Source: Robinsoniella peoriensis
Lineage (GTDB): Bacteria > Bacillota > Clostridia > Lachnospirales > Lachnospiraceae
Length of the DNA stretch: 64,000 nucleotides
NCBI RefSeq assembly: GCF_042680125.1
Contig: NZ_JBHTNY010000006.1
Direction: 5' to 3' (one strand)
In this document: in pieces, positions 44,690 to 52,235 of the stretch
How positions within the stretch are numbered: the stretch's first letter is position 1
How the letters are laid out: the number at the start of each line of letters is the position of its first letter
Program-made: the position numbers and the translations under genes
Notes under the pieces: model-generated
Told to the model about the DNA's origin: nothing
The model's database searches: none
What the model saw: only the letters and a program-made list of their open reading frames with translations

Positions 44690-45268
44690 ATGGGAAAAGG
44701 ATTAGGGCCGATTATTGAAAAATTAAAACATATGAATAAAGACCATCTTCTGATTGCCCTGCTGGCGGGGGTGCTGCTTCTGGTTATTGCAATTCCAACA
44801 CAGGATAAAAATAGTACGCCGTCCGTTCCGACTACTGAAAATACGTCAGGACTTACAAATACCACAAAGAAAGATGATCTGGATGTTCTGCAAGGGCGGC
44901 TTGTACAGACACTGAGCAAGGTGGAAGGGGTGGGTAAAGTAGAGGTAATGCTTACGCAGAAATCTTCTAAAGAGAAAATTGTGGAAAAAGACTCGCCGGT
45001 AACAGATAAAAATACGGAAGAGAAGGACAGTGAAGGGGGAATCCGTTCCACTATGGAAAATGTAACGGGGGAAGAAACTGTCTATGAAAAAGACGAAAAT
45101 GGAAACCAGGTTCCATATGTAGTAAAAGAATTGGAACCGGAAATTGCGGGAGTACTGATCGTGGCAGAGGGCGGAGGTGATCCGGTGACAGTTAATAATA
45201 TTACTGAGGCAGTTATGTCATTATTTGATATCGACGCGCATAAAATCAAAGTAATGAAGATGAATTAA
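44690..45268 (+). CDS. spoIIIAG: stage III sporulation protein AG
   Basis: A 192-residue single-pass protein (segment at about 20-37) with a soluble domain that forms the large ring of the SpoIIIA-SpoIIQ channel. A charged, low-complexity stretch at about 95-125 interrupts the ring-building motif, as in other SpoIIIAG proteins. AGVLIVAEGGGDP near the C-terminus is the conserved strand region. Confidence 0.94.
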   Translation: MGKGLGPIIEKLKHMNKDHLLIALLAGVLLLVIAIPTQDKNSTPSVPTTENTSGLTNTTKKDDLDVLQGRLVQTLSKVEGVGKVEVMLTQKSSKEKIVEKDSPVTDKNTEEKDSEGGIRSTMENVTGEETVYEKDENGNQVPYVVKELEPEIAGVLIVAEGGGDPVTVNNITEAVMSLFDIDAHKIKVMKMN

Positions 45269-45281
45269 GGAGGGGGAAAGT

Positions 45282-46100
45282 GTGAAACATATTTTTAAGA
45301 AGAATCAAATTATTATTACGGCACTTGCAGTCATGATTGCAGTTGCAGGGTACTTAAACTACTCGGGAAATAAGCTTGGCAAGGATGCCACACAATCTGC
45401 ACTTGATAAAAATGGGGTAGTAAGCCAGAAGGAAACGGAAAGTGAGATGAAAAATGAGAGTGCATTAGTGGACATTCCAAGCCTGGATCAGGATTTGGAA
45501 GACGTATCAAGCGACAGTGCATCTGCAGACATTACAACGGGAACTGAGAATGCATCTGCAGACATTTCTACGGATGGAACGGCTTTGGCAGATACATCTG
45601 ATTCCAATACCGCTTCAGCTGATCTCTCATCAGAAGACACTGCATCGGCCGACACGGCTTCATCAGATGCCAGCATTGAAACAGCAGAAGGCGAAATCAG
45701 CGATACACCAGGGGAAGCAGTTCTTACAAGTTCAGCTACCAGTTCCGGATTTGCTGCAGAGGCCAAACTGTCCAGAGAACAGGTTCGTGCTAAAAATAAA
45801 GAAACTCTTCTTGGCGTTATAAACAACGAAAGCATCAGCCAGGACCAGAAACAAAATGCAATTGATGATATGACAGCTATGACGGATATCACAGAACGTG
45901 AAGCAGCAGCAGAACTGATGCTGGAAGCAAAAGGATTTAAGAATTCCGTTGTCAGCATTACAGATGATAAAGCAGATGTTGTTATCGGTATGGCAGAAAT
46001 CTCTGATTCTCAGAGAGCCCAGATCGAAGATATTGTAAAACGTAAAACAAACATCGCCGGAGAAAATATTGTAATTACACCTATGACGCAGAGTGAATAG
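45282..46100 (+). CDS. spoIIIAH: stage III sporulation protein AH with Ala-Ser-Asp repeat linker
   Basis: A 272-residue SpoIIIAH homologue: an N-terminal membrane segment (about 8-26), then a low-complexity linker of about 100 residues rich in Ala, Ser, Asp and Thr with repeated ASAD units, and the C-terminal ring-building domain (about 170-270, LSREQVRAKNKETLL to the end) that pairs with SpoIIQ across the septum. The linker is longer than in Bacillus and contains a 33-base DNA period (GCATCTGCAGACATT at 45519 and 45552). It is the last spoIIIA gene. Confidence 0.93.
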   Translation: MKHIFKKNQIIITALAVMIAVAGYLNYSGNKLGKDATQSALDKNGVVSQKETESEMKNESALVDIPSLDQDLEDVSSDSASADITTGTENASADISTDGTALADTSDSNTASADLSSEDTASADTASSDASIETAEGEISDTPGEAVLTSSATSSGFAAEAKLSREQVRAKNKETLLGVINNESISQDQKQNAIDDMTAMTDITEREAAAELMLEAKGFKNSVVSITDDKADVVIGMAEISDSQRAQIEDIVKRKTNIAGENIVITPMTQSE

Positions 46101-46110
46101 TGTATTATCA

Positions 46111-46144
46111 AGGGGAGCCAGACTGAAAAAAGTCTGTCTTCCCT
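46111..46144 (+). terminator. hairpin ending the spoIIIA operon
   Basis: AGGGGAGCCAGACT pairs with AGTCTGTCTTCCCT with two mismatches around a six-A loop. The T-tract is weak, so efficiency is uncertain, but position right after spoIIIAH fits a terminator. Confidence 0.55.
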
Positions 46145-46177
46145 GATTGACAGTTGACAAGAACCTTGTTAAAATAG

Positions 46178-46215
46178 CTAGTGCATCCCGACGTATTTAC
46201 GCCGGGATGCACTAG
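46178..46215. repeat. perfect-arm hairpin element upstream of prfC
   Basis: CTAGTGCATCCCG and CGGGATGCACTAG are exact reverse complements around a 12-base centre. A close relative sits just after prfC at 47912-47949. No T-tract follows. Confidence 0.75.
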
Positions 46216-46311
46216 TGGCTGTCAAAAACTGCCTCAAATTGGAAAGCACATCCTGATACGAGCAATTTTCAGACACGATCAGTGAAAATAGATATATATG
46301 GAGGAATTACC

Positions 46312-47904
46312 GTGGGTAACAATATAACAAATGAAATAAAGAAAAGAAGAACCTTTGCCATCATTTCACATCCGGATGCTGGTAAGACTACATTGACGGA
46401 AAAGTTCCTGCTTTATGGAGGAGCAATTAATTTAGCCGGTTCCGTAAAAGGAAAAGCGACTTCCAGACATGCGGTGTCAGACTGGATGGAAATAGAAAAG
46501 GAAAGGGGTATTTCGGTAACTTCCTCTGTGCTGCAGTTTAATTACGGCGGTTTCTGTATCAATATTCTGGATACACCGGGACATCAGGATTTCTCGGAAG
46601 ATACCTATCGTACACTGATGGCGGCGGATTCCGCAGTTATGGTAATCGATGCTTCCAAAGGTGTGGAGGCACAGACCAGAAAGCTTTTTAAAGTATGTGT
46701 GATGCGTCATATCCCCATCTTTACATTTATCAACAAGATGGACAGAGATGCAAACGATACATTTGAATTATTAGATGACATTGAAAAGGAACTGGGAATT
46801 GCAACCTGCCCGGTAAATTGGCCGATTGGTTCCGGTAAAAACTTCAAGGGTGTTTACGAGCGTACAAGCCATAAAGTAACCACGTTTACAGATACAGAGA
46901 AGGGAACAAAAGAAGGAGAAACCAGAGAATACGATCTGGATGATCCCCAGTTGGAAGCCTTTATTGGTATGGAAAATAAAGAACAGCTTCTGGAGGAAGT
47001 AGAGCTTTTGGATGGAGCCAGTGCTGAGTTTGATCAGGATCTGGTAAGCAAGGGCGAATTATCCCCGGTATTCTTTGGATCTGCTTTGACGAATTTTGGA
47101 GTTGAGATTTTTTTAAAGCACTTTTTAAAGATGACAAGTTCTCCCCTTCCCAGAAATGCAGACATTGGAGAAGTAAATCCGATGTCGGAAGATTTTTCAG
47201 CATTTGTGTTTAAAATTCAGGCGAATATGAATAAGGCACATCGGGACAGGATTGCATTTATGCGTATCTGTTCCGGTAAATTCGATGCGGGTATGGAAGT
47301 TTATCATGTGCAGGGTGAGAAAAAGCTGCGCCTTTCCCAGCCACAGCAGATGATGGCACAGGAACGCCACATTGTGGATGAAGCATATGCAGGAGATATC
47401 ATCGGCGTATTTGACCCGGGTATTTTTTCAATCGGAGATACCATCTGTATGCCCGGGAAAAAATTTGCATATGAAGGAATCCCTACCTTTGCGCCGGAGC
47501 ATTTTGCACGGGTACGCCAGGTGGATACCATGAAGAGAAAGCAGTTTGTGAAGGGAATCAATCAGATTGCCCAGGAAGGTGCGATTCAGATCTTTCAGGA
47601 GTTTAACACCGGTATGGAAGAGATCATTGTTGGGGTAGTAGGTGTCCTGCAATTTGAAGTATTAAAATACCGTCTGGAAAATGAGTACAATGTGGAAATC
47701 CGTATGGAAACTCTGCCTTACGAACATATCCGCTGGATCGAGAATAAAGATTATGATATGACGAAACTGATTGGCACTTCTGATATGAAGAAGATCAAAG
47801 ACCTGAAAGGTAATCCACTGCTTATCTGGGTAAATTCCTGGAGTATCCGAATGACCCAGGAGAGAAATGAAGGGCTTGTGCTCTCAGAATTTGGAAGATC
47901 CTAA
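46312..47904 (+). CDS. prfC: peptide chain release factor 3
   Basis: A translational GTPase of 530 residues that recycles RF1/RF2 from terminated ribosomes. The GTP motifs are SHPDAGKTTLTE (G1), DTPGHQDF (G3) and NKMDRD (G4); EKERGISVTSS is the switch I region. The frame is open from a GTG at 46282, but GGAGG at 46300-46304 selects the GTG at 46312, giving the usual NNITNEIKKRRTFAI start. It is not part of the spoIIIA operon and stands between two similar hairpin elements. Confidence 0.95.
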   Translation: MGNNITNEIKKRRTFAIISHPDAGKTTLTEKFLLYGGAINLAGSVKGKATSRHAVSDWMEIEKERGISVTSSVLQFNYGGFCINILDTPGHQDFSEDTYRTLMAADSAVMVIDASKGVEAQTRKLFKVCVMRHIPIFTFINKMDRDANDTFELLDDIEKELGIATCPVNWPIGSGKNFKGVYERTSHKVTTFTDTEKGTKEGETREYDLDDPQLEAFIGMENKEQLLEEVELLDGASAEFDQDLVSKGELSPVFFGSALTNFGVEIFLKHFLKMTSSPLPRNADIGEVNPMSEDFSAFVFKIQANMNKAHRDRIAFMRICSGKFDAGMEVYHVQGEKKLRLSQPQQMMAQERHIVDEAYAGDIIGVFDPGIFSIGDTICMPGKKFAYEGIPTFAPEHFARVRQVDTMKRKQFVKGINQIAQEGAIQIFQEFNTGMEEIIVGVVGVLQFEVLKYRLENEYNVEIRMETLPYEHIRWIENKDYDMTKLIGTSDMKKIKDLKGNPLLIWVNSWSIRMTQERNEGLVLSEFGRS

Positions 47905-47911
47905 GTAAAAA

Positions 47912-47949
47912 TACTAGAGCCTCCCGGCGTTTACGTCGGGAGGCTCTAG
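47912..47949. repeat. perfect-arm hairpin element downstream of prfC
   Basis: CTAGAGCCTCCCG and CGGGAGGCTCTAG pair exactly around GCGTTTACGT. It is similar in design and sequence to the element upstream of prfC and runs directly into the palindromic element at 47948. Confidence 0.75.
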
Positions 47950-48110
47950 AGCGTGTTTTAAAATTGCTTTCTGGCAGCTGTGCGTCACAGTTTGTGGGAG
48001 ATTTGTCCCGGATGAAGGGCGCGTAGCGGGCTACGTAACCTGAATTCGGGGCAAATATGCCGCAAAGTGGGGCGTGCAGATGGCAGGAATGAATTTTCAA
48101 ACACGCTGCT
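47948..48110. repeat. MITE-like palindromic element of 163 bp
   Basis: The ends AGAGCGTGTTTTAAAATT and AATTTTCAAACACGCTGCT are imperfect inverted repeats; the interior is GC-rich with its own complementarity and no open frame. Related short forms lie at 33479-33504 and 42873-42935, and single arms at 25542-25560 and 54926-54936. Confidence 0.65.
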
Positions 48111-48192
48111 AGGCAGAAGTTAAATTTCTGTCCGGCCGTACCTGGTCTGTTATGAAAAATTTTCTATCCCCACGCTGGACGGGCACAGATTT

Positions 48193-48792
48193 TTAATACT
48201 CCTGTGACTGCTTTTCCTCAAGAACATGGGAATCAAATGCACTCCAGGCATCTCCCTGGGGAACCGTAGAAAACCAACCGCCGCAATATGGGCACTGTGC
48301 AGTGCTATCCTGCTGGTTTTCCGTGATGTCATAATTATTGCCTTCCTGGGCCACATGGCGGCCATAAGGGCTTGTACCGCTTTCATCCTGTATGGTGGAG
48401 AACCACTCGCCGCAGTACTGGCACTGGGCATCCGCATCGGTTGGGATGCTTACGGATGATTCTGTGGTATTAGCAGAACTTGTCTGGGATTGTGTTTCGG
48501 TAGTTGCTTCCTGAGTCACAGCTTCCGTTGTCTGAGGCGTTGTCTCGGGAGTAGTCTGCGGTGTGGTGACAGGCTCTGTTTCCGGTGCAGTTGTTTCTCC
48601 TTTTAATATCGGTGTATTTTTTTTGTTTTTAGAAGTATTACTGCTTTTCTGGGTTTCTTTTGCAGTAGTCTTTTTTGTGGTCTCAGTTTTAGCTGTTGTT
48701 TTTTCTGTGTCTCCGGAAGAATCCCTCTGGCATGCGGTTATACCAAGAGATAAACAAGTCAATATTAAAATTAATAGTCCTTTTTTCTTCAT
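48193..48792 (-). CDS. lipoprotein with two C-x2-C-x18-H modules
   Basis: A 199-residue predicted lipoprotein with a signal peptide ending in the lipobox GITAC, a Thr/Pro/Gln-rich linker (TTPQTTPETTPQTTE and similar), then two near-identical C-terminal modules. Each has the pattern C-x-Y-C-G-x-W-F-S-T followed by twelve residues and HV, then Glu four residues after the His, so spacing is the same in both: C-x2-C-x18-H-x3-E. A small extracytoplasmic zinc-binding fold is the obvious reading. I do not recognise the family. It is transcribed opposite to its neighbours. Confidence 0.8.
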   Translation of the reverse strand: MKKKGLLILILTCLSLGITACQRDSSGDTEKTTAKTETTKKTTAKETQKSSNTSKNKKNTPILKGETTAPETEPVTTPQTTPETTPQTTEAVTQEATTETQSQTSSANTTESSVSIPTDADAQCQYCGEWFSTIQDESGTSPYGRHVAQEGNNYDITENQQDSTAQCPYCGGWFSTVPQGDAWSAFDSHVLEEKQSQEY

Positions 48793-48875
48793 GAATAGTA
48801 CCTCCTCATATATGTATGGTTATATTTTAGGCGAAAAGGAGAAAATAGGCAAGTAGAACTGCAAAATATTTTCAT

Positions 48876-48903
48876 TTGCAAAAATCAGAAAATTTGGTAT
48901 AAT
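48876..48903 (+). promoter_or_regulatory. vegetative promoter of the Asp23/Gls24 gene
   Basis: TTGCAA at 48876-48881, a 16-base spacer, and a perfect TATAAT at 48898-48903. Confidence 0.75.
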
Positions 48904-48945
48904 AAACATAGTGTAATAGAACAACGTGAGTAGGAGGTTGTTATT

Positions 48946-49332
48946 ATGAGTAAAGAAGATAATCAATACGGTTATAATATACCAACAGATGAGAGTTTCG
49001 GACAGGTTCAGATTGCTGATGAAGTAGTAGCAATTATTGCCGGACTGGCAGCCACAGAAGTAGAAGGTGTAGCCAGCATGGAAGGAAATATTACAAAAGA
49101 GCTGGTAGGAAAGCTCGGAATGAAAAATTTATCAAAGGGTGTAAAGGTTGCGGTGCTGGATGGCATTGTAAATGTGGATATGACTTTGAACCTGGATTAT
49201 GGTTACAGTATCGTAAAAACCAGTAAGAAAGTTCAGGAAAAAGTAAAAGCATCCATAGAAAATATGACAGGACTAACCGTGGCAGATGTAAATGTCAGAA
49301 TTGCCGGCGTGACTATGGAAAAACGCAAATAA
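48946..49332 (+). CDS. Asp23/Gls24-family envelope stress protein
   Basis: A 128-residue Asp23/Gls24 domain protein. Hallmarks are GQVQIADEVVAIIAGLAATEVEGV near the start (shown in part), LDGIVNVDMTLNLDYGYSI, and the ending VNVRIAGV. In Clostridia such a gene usually stands directly upstream of nusB, as here. The protein is thought to lie at the membrane in cell-envelope homeostasis; the mechanism is not known. It has its own promoter and is followed by a terminator, so nusB begins a fresh transcript or is reached by readthrough. Confidence 0.93.
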   Translation: MSKEDNQYGYNIPTDESFGQVQIADEVVAIIAGLAATEVEGVASMEGNITKELVGKLGMKNLSKGVKVAVLDGIVNVDMTLNLDYGYSIVKTSKKVQEKVKASIENMTGLTVADVNVRIAGVTMEKRK

Positions 49333-49337
49333 TCAGT

Positions 49338-49367
49338 GGGATGTCTGAGACAGGACATCCCTTTTTT
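49338..49367 (+). terminator. intrinsic terminator after Asp23/Gls24 gene
   Basis: GGGATGTC pairs with GACATCCC around an eight-base loop, followed by six T residues. Confidence 0.88.
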
Positions 49368-49425
49368 GCATGGATAGAATATTTGTGGTAAGATACGAGA
49401 AAAAGGAAGACCCGGAGGAAAAATA

Positions 49426-49824
49426 ATGGGCAGAAGAGAATTACGAGAACACATATTTAAATTACTGTTTTTTACGGAGTTTCATGATGCAGAGGAAATG
49501 GAGCAGCAGCTTTCTATTTACTTTGAGGATCTGGGCGATGTGGAAGAGAAGAACCAGGAATATATTGAAGGAAAGTACCAAATGATCCTGGAGAAAGAAA
49601 CGGAAATTGATGCGTCAATCGATCAGATCGCGGAAGGCTGGAAAACCACCCGTATGGGTAAAGTGGACCTGACGATACTGCGTCTTGCAGTATATGAAAT
49701 GAAATTTGATGAAGAAATTCCCGTAGGAGTTGCCATTAACGAGGCAGTTGAACTTGCAAAGAAATTCGGTGGAGATGATTCACCTGCATTTGTTAACGGA
49801 ATTTTGGCTAAACTAGCTTTATAG
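49426..49824 (+). CDS. nusB: transcription antitermination factor NusB
   Basis: A 132-residue NusB, the all-helical partner of NusE/S10 that prevents early termination in rRNA operons. It starts MGRRELREHIFKLLFF and ends with the classic EAVELAKKFGGDDSPAFVNGIL region. It heads the long conserved operon through recN, with xseA eight bases after its stop. Confidence 0.95.
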   Translation: MGRRELREHIFKLLFFTEFHDAEEMEQQLSIYFEDLGDVEEKNQEYIEGKYQMILEKETEIDASIDQIAEGWKTTRMGKVDLTILRLAVYEMKFDEEIPVGVAINEAVELAKKFGGDDSPAFVNGILAKLAL

Positions 49825-49832
49825 GAGATAAA

Positions 49833-51107
49833 ATGCAGAATGTTTATTCCGTAGGCCAGGTGAATGCGTATATTAAAAATATGTTTACGCAGGATTTCAT
49901 GCTGGCACGTATTTATGTAAAAGGAGAGGTTTCCAACTGTAAATACCACACTTCAGGGCATATCTATTTTTCTCTGAAGGATGAAACGGGCACAATGGCC
50001 TGTGTGATGTTCGCAGGTGCAAGAAAAGGGCTGGCGTTTCCAATGAAAGACGGACAGCGTGTAATTGCCATGGGCAGCGTCAGTGTATATGAACGGGACG
50101 GGAGGTATCAGCTCTATGCCAGAGAAATTATTCTGGATGGGGCAGGGCTTCTCTATGAAAAGTATGAGGCATTAAAAAAAGAACTGGAAGAAATGGGTAT
50201 GTTTGCGGCGGAATATAAGCAGGAAATTCCGGGATTTGCCAGAAAGATTGGGATCGTAACGGCTCCAACCGGTGCTGCAATCCGTGATATTATGAATATC
50301 TCTTACCGCAGGAACCCTTATGTCCAGTTGATTTTATATCCGGCACTGGTTCAGGGGGAAGGTGCAGCTGACAGTATTGTTAAGGGCATCCATACTTTGG
50401 ACAGAAGCGGTGTGGATACTATTATCGTAGGAAGAGGCGGCGGATCCATTGAGGATTTGTGGGCATTTAATGAAGAAAAGGTTGCCCGTGCAATTTTTGA
50501 ATGCCGTACGCCTGTGATCTCGGCAGTGGGACATGAAACCGATGTTACAATAGCAGATTATGTGGCGGATCTTCGGGCACCCACTCCTTCTGCGGCAGCA
50601 GAGCTTGCAGTGGCAGACATATATGCCGTAAGAGAACAGTTGCTGCAGTATAAGAGAAGACTGGATGGAAGAATGCAGGAGTCCCTGGTGAGAAATCAGG
50701 AGAGACTTACGAAGTATCAGCTGAAGCTGAATTATTTAAGTCCCCGGAACCAGATTCAGGAAAAGCGCCGGGCATTGACAGAAAAAGAAGAAAAACTGAA
50801 GCGCCTAATGGAAAGCCAGTTACAGGAAAAGCGCCAGTTTTTAATTGATAAAGAAGATAAAATACAAAATCTGATGAATGACCGCCTCTTGGAGAAGCGG
50901 CATCAGTTTCGAATATATATAGAAAAGATGAAAGGCCTGTCACCCCTTGAAAAGCTGAATCAGGGATATGCTTATGCGACAGATGATAAAGGAAGTACCC
51001 TGAGCAGTATCGCGCAGGTAGAGCAGGGAGAAAGGCTTAAGATATATGTAACTGACGGACGGATAGATGCAGAGGTGAAAAAGAAAGAGCCGATGGACTA
51101 TCGATAA
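49833..51107 (+). CDS. xseA: exodeoxyribonuclease VII large subunit
   Basis: A 424-residue XseA, the catalytic subunit of exonuclease VII. It has an N-terminal OB-fold (1 to about 100; YVKGEVSNCKYHTSGHIYFSLKD, split by its basic residues), the catalytic region GRGGGSIEDLWAFNEE and VGHETDVTIADYVAD, and a coiled-coil C-terminus. The coiled coil contains three 22-residue repeats (EKRRALTEKEEKLKRLM and relatives; 66-base DNA period at 50759, 50825, 50891). Its partner xseB follows after 18 bases. Confidence 0.95.
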   Translation: MQNVYSVGQVNAYIKNMFTQDFMLARIYVKGEVSNCKYHTSGHIYFSLKDETGTMACVMFAGARKGLAFPMKDGQRVIAMGSVSVYERDGRYQLYAREIILDGAGLLYEKYEALKKELEEMGMFAAEYKQEIPGFARKIGIVTAPTGAAIRDIMNISYRRNPYVQLILYPALVQGEGAADSIVKGIHTLDRSGVDTIIVGRGGGSIEDLWAFNEEKVARAIFECRTPVISAVGHETDVTIADYVADLRAPTPSAAAELAVADIYAVREQLLQYKRRLDGRMQESLVRNQERLTKYQLKLNYLSPRNQIQEKRRALTEKEEKLKRLMESQLQEKRQFLIDKEDKIQNLMNDRLLEKRHQFRIYIEKMKGLSPLEKLNQGYAYATDDKGSTLSSIAQVEQGERLKIYVTDGRIDAEVKKKEPMDYR

Positions 51108-51125
51108 CAATCAGGAGTTTGACCA

Positions 51126-51347
51126 ATGGAGAAAAAAGAAGAAGCAAAAGTCCTTACCCTGGAAGAATCCTTTGCACAGCTGGATAAAATGATAGAGGCG
51201 CTGGAGAGCAGGGATATTTCACTGGAAGATTCTTTTAAGACTTATCAGTCGGGAATGGAACTTTTAAAGAGCTGTAATGAAAAAATTGACACAGTGGAAA
51301 AGAAAATGCAAGTGATTAATGAAAATGGTGAGCTGAATGAATTTTAA
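51126..51347 (+). CDS. xseB: exodeoxyribonuclease VII small subunit
   Basis: A 73-residue XseB; the small subunits wrap round the XseA coiled coil. LEESFAQLDKMIEALESRDISLEDSF carries the family signature, followed by YQSGMELLKSC. It overlaps the start of ispA by eleven bases, so the two are coupled. Confidence 0.94.
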   Translation: MEKKEEAKVLTLEESFAQLDKMIEALESRDISLEDSFKTYQSGMELLKSCNEKIDTVEKKMQVINENGELNEF

Positions 51348-52224
51348 TGAAGAGATGAAAGAGCAGATTGCTCAGGTAAAGAACGTAATCAGACAGTATC
51401 TTCCACCGGAAGAAGGTTTTCAGAAAACACTGCTGGAAGCCATGAATTACAGCATGCTGGCAGGAGGAAAAAGACTCCGGCCGCTGCTTATGATGGAGTC
51501 TTACCGCCTGTTCGGCGGGACAGGCAGAATAGTGGAGCCTTTTATGGCGGCGATGGAGATGATTCATACCCATTCCCTGATTCATGATGACCTTCCTGCA
51601 ATGGATAATGACGAATACAGAAGAGGAAGAAAAACAACCCATGTAGTCTATGGTGAAGCCATGGGAATCCTGGCTGGTGATGCTCTTTTGAATTATGCTT
51701 ATGAGACAGCCTCTAAAGCATTTGACATGGAACCTGAAAATGCGCGCATTGGACAGGCTTTTCGGGTATTAACGGTAAAAACAGGGATAAACGGCATGAT
51801 CGGCGGACAGTCAGTGGATGTGGAAGCATCCGGAAAACCTCTGGAACGGGAGCGGCTGGATTTTATTTACAGATTAAAAACCAGTGCCCTGATCGAAGGT
51901 TCCATGATGGTTGGAGCTGTCTTGGCAGGTGCAGACAAGGAAGAAGTTAATCTGATGGAAGCGATTGCTGCGGATATCGGACTGGCATTCCAGATCCAGG
52001 ATGATATACTGGACGTTACCAGCACCACGAAAGCGCTTGGAAAACCGGTAAAGAGTGATGAAAAGAATCATAAGACCACATATGTAACCCTGCGGGGACT
52101 GAAAGAAGCGAAACAGGACGTGGCACAGATTTCAAACCGTGCAATACGTATCCTGGATTCTCTTCCCCAGAAAAATGAATTTCTGCGCAGTCTGATTCTG
52201 CAGCTGGTGAATAGAGAGAATTAG
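51337..52224 (+). CDS. ispA: farnesyl / geranyl diphosphate synthase
   Basis: A 295-residue polyprenyl synthase with the two aspartate-rich motifs, HDDLPAMDNDEYRRG and FQIQDDILDVT. The region before the first motif (MIHTHSLI, small residues allowing a chain of C15) matches IspA. It makes farnesyl diphosphate for bactoprenol and related lipids. It sits between xseB and dxs, the order found in many Clostridia and enterobacteria. Confidence 0.95.
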   Translation: MNFNEEMKEQIAQVKNVIRQYLPPEEGFQKTLLEAMNYSMLAGGKRLRPLLMMESYRLFGGTGRIVEPFMAAMEMIHTHSLIHDDLPAMDNDEYRRGRKTTHVVYGEAMGILAGDALLNYAYETASKAFDMEPENARIGQAFRVLTVKTGINGMIGGQSVDVEASGKPLERERLDFIYRLKTSALIEGSMMVGAVLAGADKEEVNLMEAIAADIGLAFQIQDDILDVTSTTKALGKPVKSDEKNHKTTYVTLRGLKEAKQDVAQISNRAIRILDSLPQKNEFLRSLILQLVNREN

Positions 52225-52235
52225 AAGGTGAACCA

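Noticed and set aside
46154..46175. Promoter TTGACA ... TAAAAT upstream of prfC
   Set aside because: The spacer is only ten bases, too short for sigma-A.
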